From Brachynemurus nebulosus (taxonomy: Eukaryota; Arthropoda; Insecta; Neuroptera; Myrmeleontidae), in contig JAPWDM010000001.1 of assembly GCA_035578155.1 (NCBI GenBank), positions 85,895,150 to 85,959,149 on the forward strand: a DNA stretch of 64,000 bases, in the 5' to 3' direction. Under the pieces are notes generated by a model, which worked only from the letters and a program-made list of their open reading frames with translations, did not search any database and was not told where the DNA came from. Positions 21,962 through 34,129 of the stretch are shown here, piece by piece (position 1 is the stretch's first letter; the number at the start of each line of letters is the position of its first letter). Made by a program: the position numbers and the translations under genes.

Positions 21962-24274
21962 TGTTTTAAATGTTCAGACAGTGCTGATGAAACTTCTGTG
22001 CTTCCCTTTCCAGACTGATCGTCTGTCCAAGTATGAAAAATAGGATTCTTGTGTGACCAAATTTACGACTTCTTCTTCCTACGGGTGGGGGGGGGAGTCC
22101 TGTTAGCCCATGCACTGATTCCTAGTGGAATATTGTGCAGTAACCCCGTTTATTTATCAGTTATGCGTAAGAGGCCTGCTTCTTTGATGAAGTTAGTTAG
22201 GACCCTTACGGGATCCCGATGAATAGTCTTAAGCTCTGTACCCAATCCCAGTGTTGAGTGCCTAATGCGGACCAATGCCTCGCATTCAAATAGAATGTGG
22301 TGGACCATTTCATCTTCCACCCCACATTTCCTGCATACTGGTTCTTCTCTATATATTCCCATTCGATGCAGATGCTTCCTTAAGTGATAGTGTCCAATAA
22401 GAAAATCCAGTATAGCTTTCTTCTTCGTTCTATCCAGTTGTAGAATTTCAGATGATAACTTCATGGAAGGTTCTTTAATCATAAGCCTCGCATGTCTTTG
22501 CTTTGCAGTGTTCCTCCAGACTGCAGTTGTTTCGTTTGTCATGGCTTCAGCAATTTCCCCTTTCGCAGTTTTAATCGTTATACCACAGTAGGGTTTCTGG
22601 GCTGTAGTCATCTTTTAATGCACCTTGCTTTGCAAGTTTGTCAGCTTTCTCACTGCTAACAACTCCCACGTGGCCTGGTACCCATATCAGAGAGACTCTG
22701 TTCTCGCTACCTAGTTCTTGTAGGAGTTCCCTACATTCCAGGATAAGTTTCGACTTAACCTGAAATGAGTTAATAGCTTTGAGTGCTGCCTGACTATCAC
22801 TGAAAATAAAGATATTCTTATTTTGATAAGATCTTCTTATATTTTCACAGAGAGAGCAAATTATTGCGGACACTTTTGCTTGGAACACTGTAACATATAG
22901 CCTCAGATGTTAAGATATTTCAGCTGCTGGACAAACACCAAATATTCATGCTCCTGTTCGGTCATTGATTTTGGAACCATCAGTATACCATATTATATCC
23001 CATATTATGTACCATATTATATATGTGTTCCATGTTTTCCTCTCGCCATTCAGTTCGCGGTGTGATGCTAACTTCAAATGGCCTTTCAAAGAGGTATTTA
23101 GTACTTCAACTTAGAGGTATTTCTACAATGCCAGATGGCATTTGTAGAATTTTTCTACATATTTCGTGAGAGATACTGGTGTGCGAAGACCCATAATGAA
23201 TCTTGAGCCATTGCCTAGTCTTCTCTAGCCTGTAGGCTGTCATTTTGGCAACTGGAATGAATATATCCAGAGGAGTTAATGACAGAATGATTTCCATTGC
23301 TTTTGTGGGTGTGGATGACATTGTCCCTGTAATTCCAAAACATGCTGAACGTTGTAAGCTCTCCAGTTTGGTCTTTACAGTTTTCTGCTCAGTCTTCTTC
23401 CACCACACAATCGCTGCATATGTTATGATGGGTCTGATCGCTATAGTATACAGGGTATAAAATATATAACTCTCCGAAAAAACAGGGGAAAAAGGTCTCA
23501 ATTTACTAATTAAGTTTTGCTAGTTAATTTATTCCGATTATGTTTCATTTCAGAAATTTTTGATTGTCAAAAACTTGTTAAAAAATGGCCCCTAGAAAAA
23601 AATCCTTAATCAGGCTCTGACTACCTAACATATTTTTTGTTTTTGTTTTTTTGAATGTTAAACTTTTCATCAACAAAATATGTTTACCGAATCTTTTGAA
23701 ATTAAGTGTACAGTAGCGTACAAAAAAAATTTAACATATTTTGTAATAAAACAATTGCAGGTAATATTTCATATCTATATGAGTTATAAATTTAGCAAAC
23801 ATCTGTAACTGACTTCAGTAGCCTAAATATCATTTACTTACATCAACTTCAAAAATTTCTGTAAAAAAAATTCATTCTAAACAATTAATTAGAATTTTTC
23901 TAAAATTTTTGTAGGTCATTGTACATAAAACTTTCGCTTTATAAAAATATAGGTTAGTAGTGTACGTACTTCATTGTCATTAGGTCATTATACCTATTTA
24001 TAAAATACAGCTAATTGAGCTAATACATACTTGAAGTCACATAAATAATATTCTATTAGTTATTTACCGGGTGTCAATTTAAAAACAAACCGGTCTCATC
24101 TATTTGGAACTGTAAAAGATAATTAAAATTTCTCAAAACTGTTTCTAGAATATGGGGGAGAAACTAATATAGCCAACATGAGAATTTCTTGCAACTTTAA
24201 AATTATAATATCCTATTTAAGCATGAAAGCTCTTTAAAAATTAAAAATCACAAAGTGATTGAAAAAATTATCCG

Positions 24275-24340
24275 AATCGGCCGGGAATCGAACCCAGGAT
24301 CTCCCAGACTTCGAGCTAGCCGTATGTATACTAAAATGTT
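24275..24340 (-). repeat. tRNA-like / SINE fragment
   Basis: On the minus strand GGGTTCGATTCCCGGCCG (B-box region) follows CTAGCTCGAAGTCTGGGAGA. The A-box is poor, no full cloverleaf can be drawn, and anticodon assignment is not possible. A tRNA-derived SINE head is the likeliest reading. Confidence 0.5.
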
Positions 24341-24379
24341 GTCATTACTAAGTAAGAGTGCGGTAAGTACAGTCTACTA

Positions 24380-25755
24380 AGCAAAAATGCAGTAAATTCA
24401 ATGCACATATGGCACCCTTGCTTAGTTTGCTGCACAAGCGGCATTTATGCTTAGTAGATGTAAAACTTCTGTTGCACATACGACATTATTACAATCTTCG
24501 TTTGATAATTCCGTCAATTTTTGTTATGTTTGTTTGTTGATTTAGCGGTCATTGTATTTGTTGCTGCAGATAAGTGAGCTTTAATCATATTTTTTGTGAA
24601 CTTTGAAGTTATTTGTAGTGATGAATTCGTTACCAGACATATTGTCAAATCGTACAAAACAGTTAATTAATTTAGCCATTGAAAAAAATTAAAATCAGGC
24701 TAGTGCCGTTGAATTTCGTATGGAGGATGAAGAATGTAAGGTCTCCACATCAACAAAACTTGCTAAAATTCACACAACAATGAGCTTTTATTGATAACAG
24801 ATCCTGTAAACGAGGGTTTTAAAACTATCTTAGATAATATTGCTGCAGAAGACAAAGAAGTACTCGTTTATGATTTGAACACTAACACAATAATAGCCAG
24901 ACGAGATCTAACCGAAAATGGTGTTGATGAAAGTGTTAATTGATAAATTAGGTCGGATTGGAAAGAAAACAGTAATAATTTAGGATTCGACTTGAAAAAA
25001 GTTTTGTAAACTTAGAATTCGAAAGAACTGTAAAAGTTGAACAAAACAATCTAGGTTTTTGTAATACACCTACTGAAGATAAAGGAAATGTGGAAAATGA
25101 ATTAAGCATAGGTCTAGGTGAAAATAAGCATAATGTGGGTATTGAAATTCGGCATGACACCGCTGAGACTTCAGTTTGTTATGGTGATGCAGGTGAAAAT
25201 AAGAAAAAAAGGAAGAAATTTAATATTAGGTTAAAGAAAGAAAAAAAAAATAAAAAATTGAAGAATTGAAAAGTAGCCACTCAGTGGTGAAAAATCCATG
25301 TAATGTACAAAATTTCTGTAAAAGAAAGTGCATTCAAAACATTATTGAAGCAAAGAGAGAGGAAATTAATAACAATTTTGGAATATTTCATGGTCTGAGC
25401 GCAGAAATTTTGTATTTTTACAGAGCTAAAAATATTATAGTATATCCCTGCTCTGAGATGGGCAGCAACAGTATTTAATGTTACTTATGGCACTTTCAAT
25501 CGTCCTAATGAAAAAGTAATACAAAGCAAAAATGCCGTAAGTACAGTTTTTATTGAAAAAAACATATTTCTAAGCAAAATTTTGCAATAAAATTGTGCAG
25601 AACTGCTTAGAAATATCTCTTACACAAAATAAAGAAAACTGCTTTAAAGTTCTGCTGATACAAAAAGAAACAGCAAGTCAAAAAGTTTTGATCTCAATTT
25701 TCTCGAAAACTTGAATTTGTTACTTAAGGCACTTTTGCTTAGCACGGCAGTATAA
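24380..25755 (+). mobile_element. Decayed transposon carrying a transposase N-terminal fragment
   Basis: Near the left edge CTAAGCAAAAATGCAGTAA and near the right edge CTAAGCAAAAGTGCCTTAA (in complement) form a plausible inverted pair. Between them, plus-strand coding traces begin at about 24620 (MNSLPDILSN in a broken frame), run through a basic stretch (KKRKKFNIRLKKEKKNKK) and reach KNPCNVQNFCKRKCIQNIIE with KREEINNNFGIFHGLSAEIL. That Cys-rich module followed by R..IN..F is the N-terminal domain I associate with the DxCxxQNKN transposase family. Several stops and frame changes are present, and the catalytic part is missing. Confidence 0.5.
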
Positions 25756-28700
25756 TGATTTAATGTATGTATGCTATGTATGTATAATGAATCTATTTTG
25801 ACTTGAAGAGCTCAGTCGTACTGTTGAAGACCGAACTGTATTTCCAAATTTGCCGGTATCGACAGATACCTGAGTCAGTATTATTATTATTATGAAAAAC
25901 ATACTTGTTTTGTATTTGTGTGTGTGCTAGATACAGTGAATGAAGTTGTAATGAAATAAATTGTGTAGCAAAAATTAACAACAATGTTTTCTAACAGTTA
26001 AAGAAAAAAAATTTATAATTTTTGAAATTTACAATTAATGGAATTTCTTTATAAAAATTTATAACTTCTGTGTTCTGTTCTTGTAACTTTTATAAATTTA
26101 TAACTTCTGTGTTGTGTTACTTTTTTGGTTGTTTGGCAATTCGTAGTTTTTAATGTAATTTGTTATTAAATTAATACTGTGTAATGCAGAGTTATGGTTT
26201 TTATAACATTCATAATGTCCTGTGATATAAAAAACTAAAAAATTTTAAAAACTAAAAAAATAATTCATAAACTTATTTTAATCAAAATTTATGAACAATT
26301 GTGTTAGCTTTTCTATGAACGATACAGTACATTTGAATTCGACAATCAAGACATGTTTACATATTAATGATATTATGGTAAAATTAAAAAAAAAAATTTT
26401 TAATTTTAAAAAAATTTTTATTATACAGGGTGCGAATAATTTTAGTTTGGTCAGAGGCGTATTCAGGGAAATTTATATTAAACGACGAGCTGACTGGGAT
26501 GCGATTTTTTCAGATAGCGAATTCCGAAAAAAAATTTATGTCTTCGGTAATTATACACCGAGATAAACCATCTGTTAAAAGGAAGAGAGTTATTTACTTT
26601 ACACCCTGTATATCCAATGAGTCATACTGGGTTTCAGTCCCCATTTTTTTTCAAGCACTCGCTTACATCTTAATAGACCAGTTTTGGCTTGGTTGATTTT
26701 GTAGTCAGTATGCTGATTCCAGGTTAATTTGCTGTCTAGTATAACTCCCAGATATTTAACCTCCGTAATATTTACATTGTCACTAAATAATGTTGGCGTT
26801 CTAAGCCTATCGAATCTCAATCTTTTGCGTGTAAAGGGTACAAGACTTGTCTTTTGAGGATTTATACTCAAATTCCTGTCCATGCACCAGTTATCAACCT
26901 TATCAAAGGCCTGTTGCATAAGATCAAGAATCATGTTAATATCCATGCCTCTAATAAGAATGACTATGTCATCAGCATATCCTTGGGCATAGATATCTTG
27001 TTCATTTAATTCCGTAATGAGGTCGTTCACTACAAGATTCCACAGAAGAGGAGAAAGTACTCCGCCTTGCGGACAACCTCTTGTAGGTTTTGCCTCAATT
27101 GTTTCTCCATGGAAATTAGTTTGAATTACGCTATCCGCAAGAAGTGTATTTATCCAGTTGCGGATTATCGGGTTAATTCCCCGTTCTAATACTGCGTTGA
27201 TAATCGATGTATATGAGGTATTATCGAAAGCACCTTCAATGTCAAGAAAAGCTGCTAAAGCTATTTCCTTGTTTTCCATTGCTTTTTCTATCCGCCCAAC
27301 TAGAGGGTGTAGAGCCAACTTTGTAGATTTTCTTGGTTGATAGGCAAATTGGTTCTTATGTAATGTTCTTATATACCCCATTGTATCCCTAATATGCCTG
27401 TCAATGATCTTTTCCATTACTTTCAATATGAAAGATGATAGATTAATGGGTCTAAAGCTTTTTGCCTGGTCTTAACAAGTTTTTCCAGGCTTAGGTATAA
27501 AAATCACCTTAGCCTTTCTCCATAGATGTGGTATATGTCCAAGAGCCAAACTTGCTCTAAAGATAGTACACAGGATTGGAGCAACCATGTATGATGCACT
27601 TTGCAGCATACATGGTAGTATGCTATCAGGTTCTGGTGATTTATATGGTTCAAAAGAGTTGATAGCCCATATAATTTTGTTTTGTGTAATTATCTGTTTA
27701 GCAAGCATCGAATGTTCCCTTCTCTCTCTTTTAAGAGGTGCAATATGGTGCATATCATTGTCAACACTCACTATTTTTGAATTGGAGAAGTGTGTTTCCA
27801 CCAAAGTTTCAATGACTTCTTTGCCAGTTCTAGTGTAATCTCCAGAATCCATCCTCAAGGTGTCCACCATATTTGGTAAGTCATCCTTAAGAATTTTATG
27901 AAGTCTAGCTCCTTCTGATATTGTTTCAGTATCTTCACAGAACTTCCTCCACCAATTCCGTTTTGCCCTCCTGACACCCTTGTTGTATTCCATAAGTTTG
28001 CATTTATATGCATGCCACTCATCAGTCTGTTTAGCTCTTCTAAAGAGTTTCCGAACAGCTTGTCTCTGCTTAGCAAGTTCATTGCTCCACCATACACAAT
28101 GATGTTTAACTTTCCTTGACAGTAGCGGACTGTTATTTTGGTATGACTCAGTTAGCGCCTGATGTAAGGTCTCTGATGTTATCTCTAAGTCACATGTGTC
28201 TCTAACTTTAGAAGGAGGACCATTTAGATATCCTTGGAGTTTCTCCCTCTAACTAATCTAGTTCGTTCTCCTTGAATCTCTAAATGTCCTTTCTACTACT
28301 GTATCTGACTCTATATTAAAACGAATGTACTGATAGTCTGCCATTGAAGCGTCTCATCTACATGCCAGTTTTTGATCCATCTGCGTATCCGAAAAGTAGA
28401 TAGCGTGATGTCTAATACTTCCCTTCTTATCGAGGTAATAAAAGTAGGTTTGTTACCTTGATTAATTATGTCTAAATTATTATCTAGTATGAAATCAAGT
28501 AGTAACTCACCTCTGTGGTTGGTGTCAGTACTGCCCCAGGTCTGATGATGTGCGTTCGAGTCACAGCACAGAATTAGTTCTGCATTGTCCTCCGCACATC
28601 TGTCCACTTGCCTGCGGAGTTCTTCGCTTATCGGAGTGTTTTCTTCATATGGAAGGTATGCCGAGCATATGTAGGTGTCTCTGGTTTTGCCTTCTATACG

Positions 28701-28903
28701 AATTTTGATCCTTGCCACTGCCAAGTCTCTAGAGCGTAGTTCCTGGATTAGTAAGGTATCAGTATTTTTATTTACAAGTAAACATGCTCTTGGAGGTGGA
28801 GTTGAGAAGTCATATAATAACTTACCTCCAGAATCATTGAGGTCTCTTACATGACCCTTGTTAATCCAAGGTTCCTGTATGAGTGCCACGTGTATTTCCT
28901 CAG

Positions 28904-29674
28904 CTAAAAATTTTTCGCTGAAGTTAGCAGCTGCCAGCTTCTTGTGCTTGTATAAGCCTCAGTCCCATCGTCTGTCACTGTTGTTGGTTTATCCAGAACT
29001 TTCGCCTGAATCTGAAGGAGTCCGATATAGAATTTATATCCCCTCCTTTTCAGAATTTCAGCATCCTGTTCTGGAATATTATGTACGAAAAGACGCCCAT
29101 CTTGGTCTTCAACTTTTGGTTTAGAATGCTCCATTCTTTCGTATTGAGTCCCGCGTTCTGTACCTCGATCTTCTTGAGGATTTCCGTCGGAGAGAAATTT
29201 GTAAACACCTTAGGAAATTTGGCAATCACCTTGGTGGTTCTGACAAGTTTCCTTGCCTCTCCTACCACTAGTGTATTGCCTTCCCAAGGTGAAATTTCAC
29301 CAACGGTTATTACCAGCCATTGAAAGCTATCCTTGTCGGCGCATGTGACGAGAATGGCGCCATTTTCTAAGCGACAGTTCTTGAATTGTGGACCCTGGCC
29401 CGACATGCTGGCTTGCTAGGTTTTCCATTTTGGTCATTATTGCCAGCTGGTAAAGTATTAACTGCTCTTCTGACATCTTCTGGTCTGGATAACCTTCCAA
29501 AATGATTGTCATCTTGACAGTAGATACAGCCTCTTTAAAGATTTGGTCTGCTTCTTCTGCAGGCTTCCTTCTTTTCGTAGGCTCTTTTGGTGTATTACCT
29601 TCCGATCTAGGCCTCTTGGAAGGCTGACTCGGGGTCTGTACACCACTGGTTGAGGGTTTGGAGTCCCTGTTCAT
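28904..29674 (-). pseudogene. LOA-like LINE ORF1, DUF4780-type
   Basis: Starts MNRDSKPSTSGVQTPSQPSK, basic and Pro/Ser-rich with a likely nuclear signal (PTKRRKPAEEAD). A frameshift near 29330-29400 leads into a globular domain, NGAILVTCADKDSFQWLVIT, with SPWEGNTLVVGEARKL, ending in GRLFVHNIPEQDAEILKRRG. This is the DUF4780-like fold common in ORF1 of insect LOA-type LINEs, expected to bind RNA. A second frame change occurs near 29050-29130. It overlaps or abuts the endonuclease ORF downstream. Confidence 0.7.
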
Positions 29675-30046
29675 TTCTGAACGATCTACCCAAGTTTTCT
29701 CTGCTATTTTCCTTTATTTGGTGAGTCTTCTCTTAGCTGCACCAGAAAGTCTTTTCTTAAAACCCAATTTTTCAAGTTTGGTGGTCACGCTCTGAATTTC
29801 AGGTTCTTGTGGCCCAACTTTCTTTCTTGTCCGTTTTTAAACATACAATAAGTTGGTAGTTTGTTCAACATGTTTGGCAATAAAATAAGATAAAATATAA
29901 ACGTTATATATAAAACAAAAGACAAATTAATATTAAGAGAGGTATATAAATATATGTGAATAAGATGATTAATAACAAATTAATGTAAGTGTGAAAAATG
30001 ATAAATGAAAGATGATGAGTTTGTATGTATATGATGCATACAAACT

Positions 30047-33000
30047 TTAGTGTAGATTAGTAACTTCTATAAAATAATTATACAAGTTCTTTAAGTGATC
30101 TACGTTTGTAACATTCAGGAGTCCCGGAACATTAATGGAGTCATTAGCCTTGTAGAGGTAGGTCTCACGTAAGGTTTCGTAAGCCGGACATACTATTAGT
30201 ATGTGTATTAAATCTTCATTGCTATTAAAGTGACATAAGGGACAGATCTGATCAAAATTCAAACAAACAGATCTATTATTAGAGGTGATTGACAATCTAT
30301 TTAGATTAGCAGTTCGAACTCGACAAATCAATTGTTTAAACACTAAGGGAGTATCGAAATTAAGATAAGATTCGAATGCTGTTGTATTTTTGAGGTCGAT
30401 GTATTTATTATTAAATATTGAGGATTCAGTACGTCGGATGTCCTTTAGATATAGAAAGTTTCTGTATCTTTCGATCAGATTCGGCAGTTTTCGTTCTAGT
30501 AGTTCGGTTGTTAAGTTACTGAAGTAGCTTTCGTCTTCGAAGTCCGTGACGATTTTCTTAAGCTGCGAGAACCAATTGTATTTTATTTTATTATCGACCG
30601 ATTCGTCTAGAGCTATTTGCCTTTTTAGGGAGATATATGGATATCGACTGGGTTCCATTTTTAGTATTTTGATGAACCATTTTAGTGCCATTTCAAATAT
30701 ATGCAGTTTTAGAGAGTAAATATTCAATTCTAATCTTAAAACGTAATTGGCTGTCCACTTTGGTAAGAATAATATGTTTTTAAAAAAGGTTGCCTGTATG
30801 ATTTCTAAGTTTTCTTGAAGTTTTATTGATCATATTTCTGCTCCGTATAAGGCTGTTGGTTTAACTACGCTATTATAGAGATTTAGAATTGAGTCTAAGG
30901 AGCTTGTTTGAGATTTAAATATTATATCTTTAACTTTACAGAGAGCTTTTTTACCTTTGGAAATTGCTATTTCAGTGTGATGTTTGAATGTGCCTGTACA
31001 GTGAAAGTTAACGCCAAGATAACAGTAAGAGTTAATGTTTTCAATTACAGTGCCATTCAAAGTAATAGTGTCACGAAATTTTCTAACCACACGTTTGCTG
31101 AAATACATGACCTTGGTTTTTTTGTCATTAACATGCAAATCCAGGTTAGTGCAATATTCATTTAAAACGTTAATTTTGTTTTGTAAATCGCGTGGATTAT
31201 TGCCGAACATCACAATGTCGTCAGCATAAGACAATAAAAGAATGTCTGTGTGCGAGTCAATATCTACTCCATGAAAACCCTTGGATCTTAGAAATGAATC
31301 CATGTCTGAAATATACAGTGCAAAGAGAAGTGAACTGCAGGTCTCTCCTTGCAGTACGCCTTTGGAGATTTTAAATTCATCCGTTTTAGACCCACCGTTT
31401 AATTTCACGGACGCAGTGCTAATTTGGTACAAATTTTTAAAGATGCGAATGATCTTACTACTAACACCTAAATCAAAAAGTTTTTTCCAAAGCTTCACGT
31501 GGTTAACTGAATCAAAGGCTTGTTTGAGGTCTATAAATATGCCGTGCAGTTTACCTCCTTCTAATCGAATTTTATTGTTAATCATTGTATAGAGCACGAA
31601 GATGTTGTCTAAACAGCCTCTTTTCTTCTGAATCCAGATTGGTTTTCAGGTAAGGCGTTAGTAGCTTCAGCCCAGTTTGTTAATCTCGAAGCAATTATTT
31701 GCATAAATAATTTGGTTACAGAGTTTAGAAGCGCTATTGGACGATAGTTATAGGGATCATCCTTGCTGCCTTTTTTATAGCACATTTTTAATTCTATAGA
31801 GCCCCAGGATTTTGGGAACGTTTCCTGATTAAATATTTTATTAAATAATTGTAAGAGATATGTTTTCCCAGATTCAGGCATATTTTTGTAAAATTCGTAC
31901 GCAATTAAATCCGAACCAGGAGTTTTATTATTTTTACATTTTTTAAGACTATTGTTCAGCTCTACCGTACTTATATCTAGGTCTAGTAGTGGGTTTAGGG
32001 CATCAGTATAACATCTTAAGTCAATTGCATATTCATTACTAAATATGGATGAGTAGAATTGTTCCCACTGACTTTTTGTGATGCTATCAGGTTTAAACCA
32101 TTTATTTGAATTAAATTTCTTTACAGCCTCCCAAAATTCTTTAGTTTTTTACGTTGGATATTTAGGTGGTTAAATTTTTAAAATATTCATGTTTTACTTG
32201 ACTTATTAGTGATTTATAGTATTTTTTTGGTATCTAAAAATGATTGAAGATACACAGGATCGAACTCTTTCCGTATACATTTTTGATGCGCTTGGCGCAT
32301 AGCTCTTTTTGCTGTCCTACAATTTTCGTTGTACCATATTTTATTTTTACATAAATAGTTATCTTTGAAGGTCACCTCAATGCTCATATTACTATCGAGT
32401 GCAGCCTTGTATATTATTTCCGTTAATTTTTCATATGAAGCATCTTGATTAACCTGAGGATTTCTAAATGCTGAGTTGACCAATGTTTGGTATTCAACTC
32501 TTTTTTCAGGGACCCATTGATAGAAAATTTTTTTGAACAGCTTTTGGTTATTTATTGCTTTTGAGAATTTTAAACTTGTACTACAAGGAAAGTGATCAGA
32601 TTCTAAGATTAAATTATTAACTTCAAAGTCCGAAATAAAATGCCTAGCTTTTTCATCTATAAAAACTAAATCAATAACGCTTTTTCCCGTGGAACAGCAA
32701 CAAGTAAAATTCCCAATTCTGTCGGAAAGAGATCGTCCATTCACAGTAAAATAGCCATATGAATCAAATGTATCAAGTAATTGCTTTCCCTGAGCATTAA
32801 ATACCTTGTCAAGAGAATTCTGATCTGGATACAGAGAGCAAATCTCAAACAAATAATTACTGCCTTCTTCTTCTCCTATTTGATTCAGAAGTCCTATTCG
32901 AGCGTTAAAATCCCCTCCCACAACAGAACCATTAATTGTAGTATCATTAGATATCTTGTTGAGAGTTTCAGCAAGAACCAATATACAGTCTTTAAAGTTG

Positions 33001-33402
33001 GTTGAAGGGCTAAAATAAAAAATACTTATAGCAAAATTATTATTACCTAGAGAGATTTTAATTGTTATATTTTGATCAGATTTGTCAGTAAGCGAGAAAT
33101 TGAAAAGATTTTGTTTGATAAAAATTGCTAAACCACCGATACCCCTACCTCTATTGCTAAATCTTATTGCAGGCTGATGAAAGTACGTATAATTTGAGAG
33201 GAAATTTGGCATTATGATCTCATTGCCTCTTAACCAAGTTTCGCAAAGGCAGATCACTTCGTATTGTAATAGATTATGTTGCTGTTGGATATCTAGATTA
33301 TGTATACTGTCAAATCCATTTATATTAAAGTGTAAAATTTTGATTTCCTTTGCGTAAATTGAATTGTTTTTTACTTGATGTTTTTTGACAGATATTTGTT
33401 AT
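30047..33402 (-). pseudogene. APE LINE ORF2: endonuclease and reverse transcriptase
   Basis: The frame opens at about 33402 (IKILHFNINGFDS) and continues through the endonuclease: VICLCETWLRGNEI, NGSVVGGDFNARIG, KSVIDLVF, ILESDHFPCSTS, the catalytic Asn/Asp/His set. RT follows (31881-30830): PYNYRPIALLNSVTKLFMQI, GIFIDLKQAFDSVNHVK, LLLSYADDIVMFGN. The C-terminal part (30727-30047) ends with a zinc knuckle, CPLCHFNSNEDLIHILIVC. Lesions: frame loss at about 31882-32213, a one-base shift at about 31600 (SGFRRK to CLDNIF), and a break near 30727-30830. Few lesions for the length suggests a moderately young insertion. Confidence 0.85.
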
Positions 33403-33556
33403 TTGAGCTTGATTCAGTAGTGGCTGTATTAGATTGATTCATAGAAGTGGTTGGTTTATCCCTAAGAAAATTTTTGATGGAGTTTGTGCGTTTTAATTCC
33501 TGAAAAATTTTTTCTTCTGGTGCTTCTTCAGGTGACTGAACAACTGGACGCTTTAT

Positions 33557-34123
33557 TCATTTCTTTCTTTTGTCGGCATCGACATCTACATTAATGATGT
33601 GATCTTTATTAGATTTCTCTTCTTCAAATATGTTACTTGCTTTTTGCAGTACAGGATTATCCGGTTGTTTGGATAGTTCAGAGTCAATTGGTTCTTGAAA
33701 TTTTGAAGTGCTTTGAGATTCTGTATTCATAATCTTGTGCTGCATTCTCATTTTGGCCCGTTCTTCTCTGATTTCTTTCGGTAGATCTTCTCGAATAAAT
33801 ATTTTAGTATTTTTTAGCATGAATCTTTTACCATATATTTCAGTTTTGCGTTTGTATGAAGTAAAGCAAACCTTGATGGGGCGTATTGTGTTGGATTTTC
33901 TGCCTAAGCGGTAAATTTCATCAATTTCTTGCGACGTGCAGTAAGCTTGAAGGTTATCGTTAAATAATTTGATTACTAAACTCTAGTTCATTATTGTTTT
34001 TTTTCAGTTTCTTCAATTCCTATGATAATTAAATTTCGTTTCCGTAATTCTCGTTGTAGACTTATAATGGTTTTGTTTTGAGCTTTTAATTTTTCTTCAA
34101 TTTGACTATTTTGTAAACTGTTC
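33557..34123 (-). pseudogene. APE LINE ORF1, coiled coil plus RRM-like core
   Basis: Starts MNSLQNSQIEEKLKAQNKTI, a heptad-like coiled coil, then LRKRNLIIIGIEETEKK. A frame change near 34010 leads to QAYCTSQEIDEIYRLGRKSN and KIFIREDLPKEIREERAKM, which is the organisation of L1-type ORF1 proteins (Transposase_22-like RRM and C-terminal domain). It ends in an acidic/basic tail (VDVDADKRKK). Expected role: RNA binding and chaperone in the LINE ribonucleoprotein. Confidence 0.7.
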
Positions 34124-34129
34124 ATAGTA

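Larger units (their letters stand above)
23451..26608. mobile_element. 3.16 kb TIR insertion inside the LOA LINE, TA target duplication
   Basis: The left end CAGGGTATAAAATATATAAC and the right end (inward CAGGGTGTAAAGTAAATAAC) are inverted over about 25 bp, continuing through CTCTC. Each end is flanked by TA. Removing the element with one TA joins ACTCATTGGATA to TATACTATAGCG in frame (THWIY to TIAIRP), which fixes the boundaries. The interior is composite: a tRNA-like fragment, a transposase N-terminal relic with its own repeat ends, and a second CAGGGTG start at 26428. No intact transposase of its own. Confidence 0.82.
22150..28889 (-). pseudogene. LOA-like LINE ORF2: APE endonuclease, reverse transcriptase, RNase H
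   Basis: Domains in order. The endonuclease (28889-28311) has ALIQEPWINKG, NAELILCCDSNAHHQTWGS and RREVLDIT. A linker follows, then the RT (27993-26599) with FLDIEGAFDNTS, PTRGCPQGGVLSPLLWNLVV and AQGYADDIVILI. The RT thumb resumes at 23448 (TIAIRPIITYAAIVWWKK) beyond the insertion. RNase H (22888-22571) has FIFSDSQAALKAI and WVPGHVGVVSSEKADKLA. The tail (22611-22150) has a Cys/His knuckle, CRKCGVEDEMVHHILFEC. Lesions seen: TAG codons between endonuclease and RT near 28245-28260, a TAA between the RT halves near 27473, frameshifts around RNase H, and the TIR insertion after THWIY. Endonuclease nicks target DNA, RT primes on it, RNase H degrades template RNA. Catalytic motifs are preserved but the frame is not. 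Confidence 0.85.
22080..29840 (-). mobile_element. LOA-like LINE with APE endonuclease, RT and RNase H, split by a TIR insertion
   Basis: A long non-LTR retrotransposon read right to left. The 5' UTR is about 29675-29840, ORF1 about 29674-28904, ORF2 about 28889-22150, and the 3' end lies near a GAAGAAG run at about 22070-22080. Without the 3158-bp insertion at 23451-26608 it is about 4.6 kb. RNase H downstream of RT, together with the ORF1 type, supports the LOA/I group. The coding region has several stops and frameshifts, so the copy is dead. The second LINE (29.8-34.1 kb) begins directly upstream in the same orientation. Confidence 0.8.
29841..34123 (-). mobile_element. APE-type LINE, near full length, frame-disrupted
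   Basis: About 4.3 kb read right to left: ORF1 34123-33557, a short spacer, ORF2 about 33402-30047, then a 3' UTR of about 200 bp. The clade is uncertain: an ORF1 with an RRM-like core, APE endonuclease, and an RT with VLQGETCSSLLFALYISD point to the CR1/Jockey side of the APE LINEs. It is followed at once by the 5' end of the LOA-like element in the same orientation. Confidence 0.78.

Noticed and set aside
30908..31592. Several plus-strand ORFs of 60-103 codons
   Set aside because: They are antisense shadows of the LINE reverse transcriptase on the minus strand. The same holds for 28858-29323, 52529-53506 and 54588-55284.
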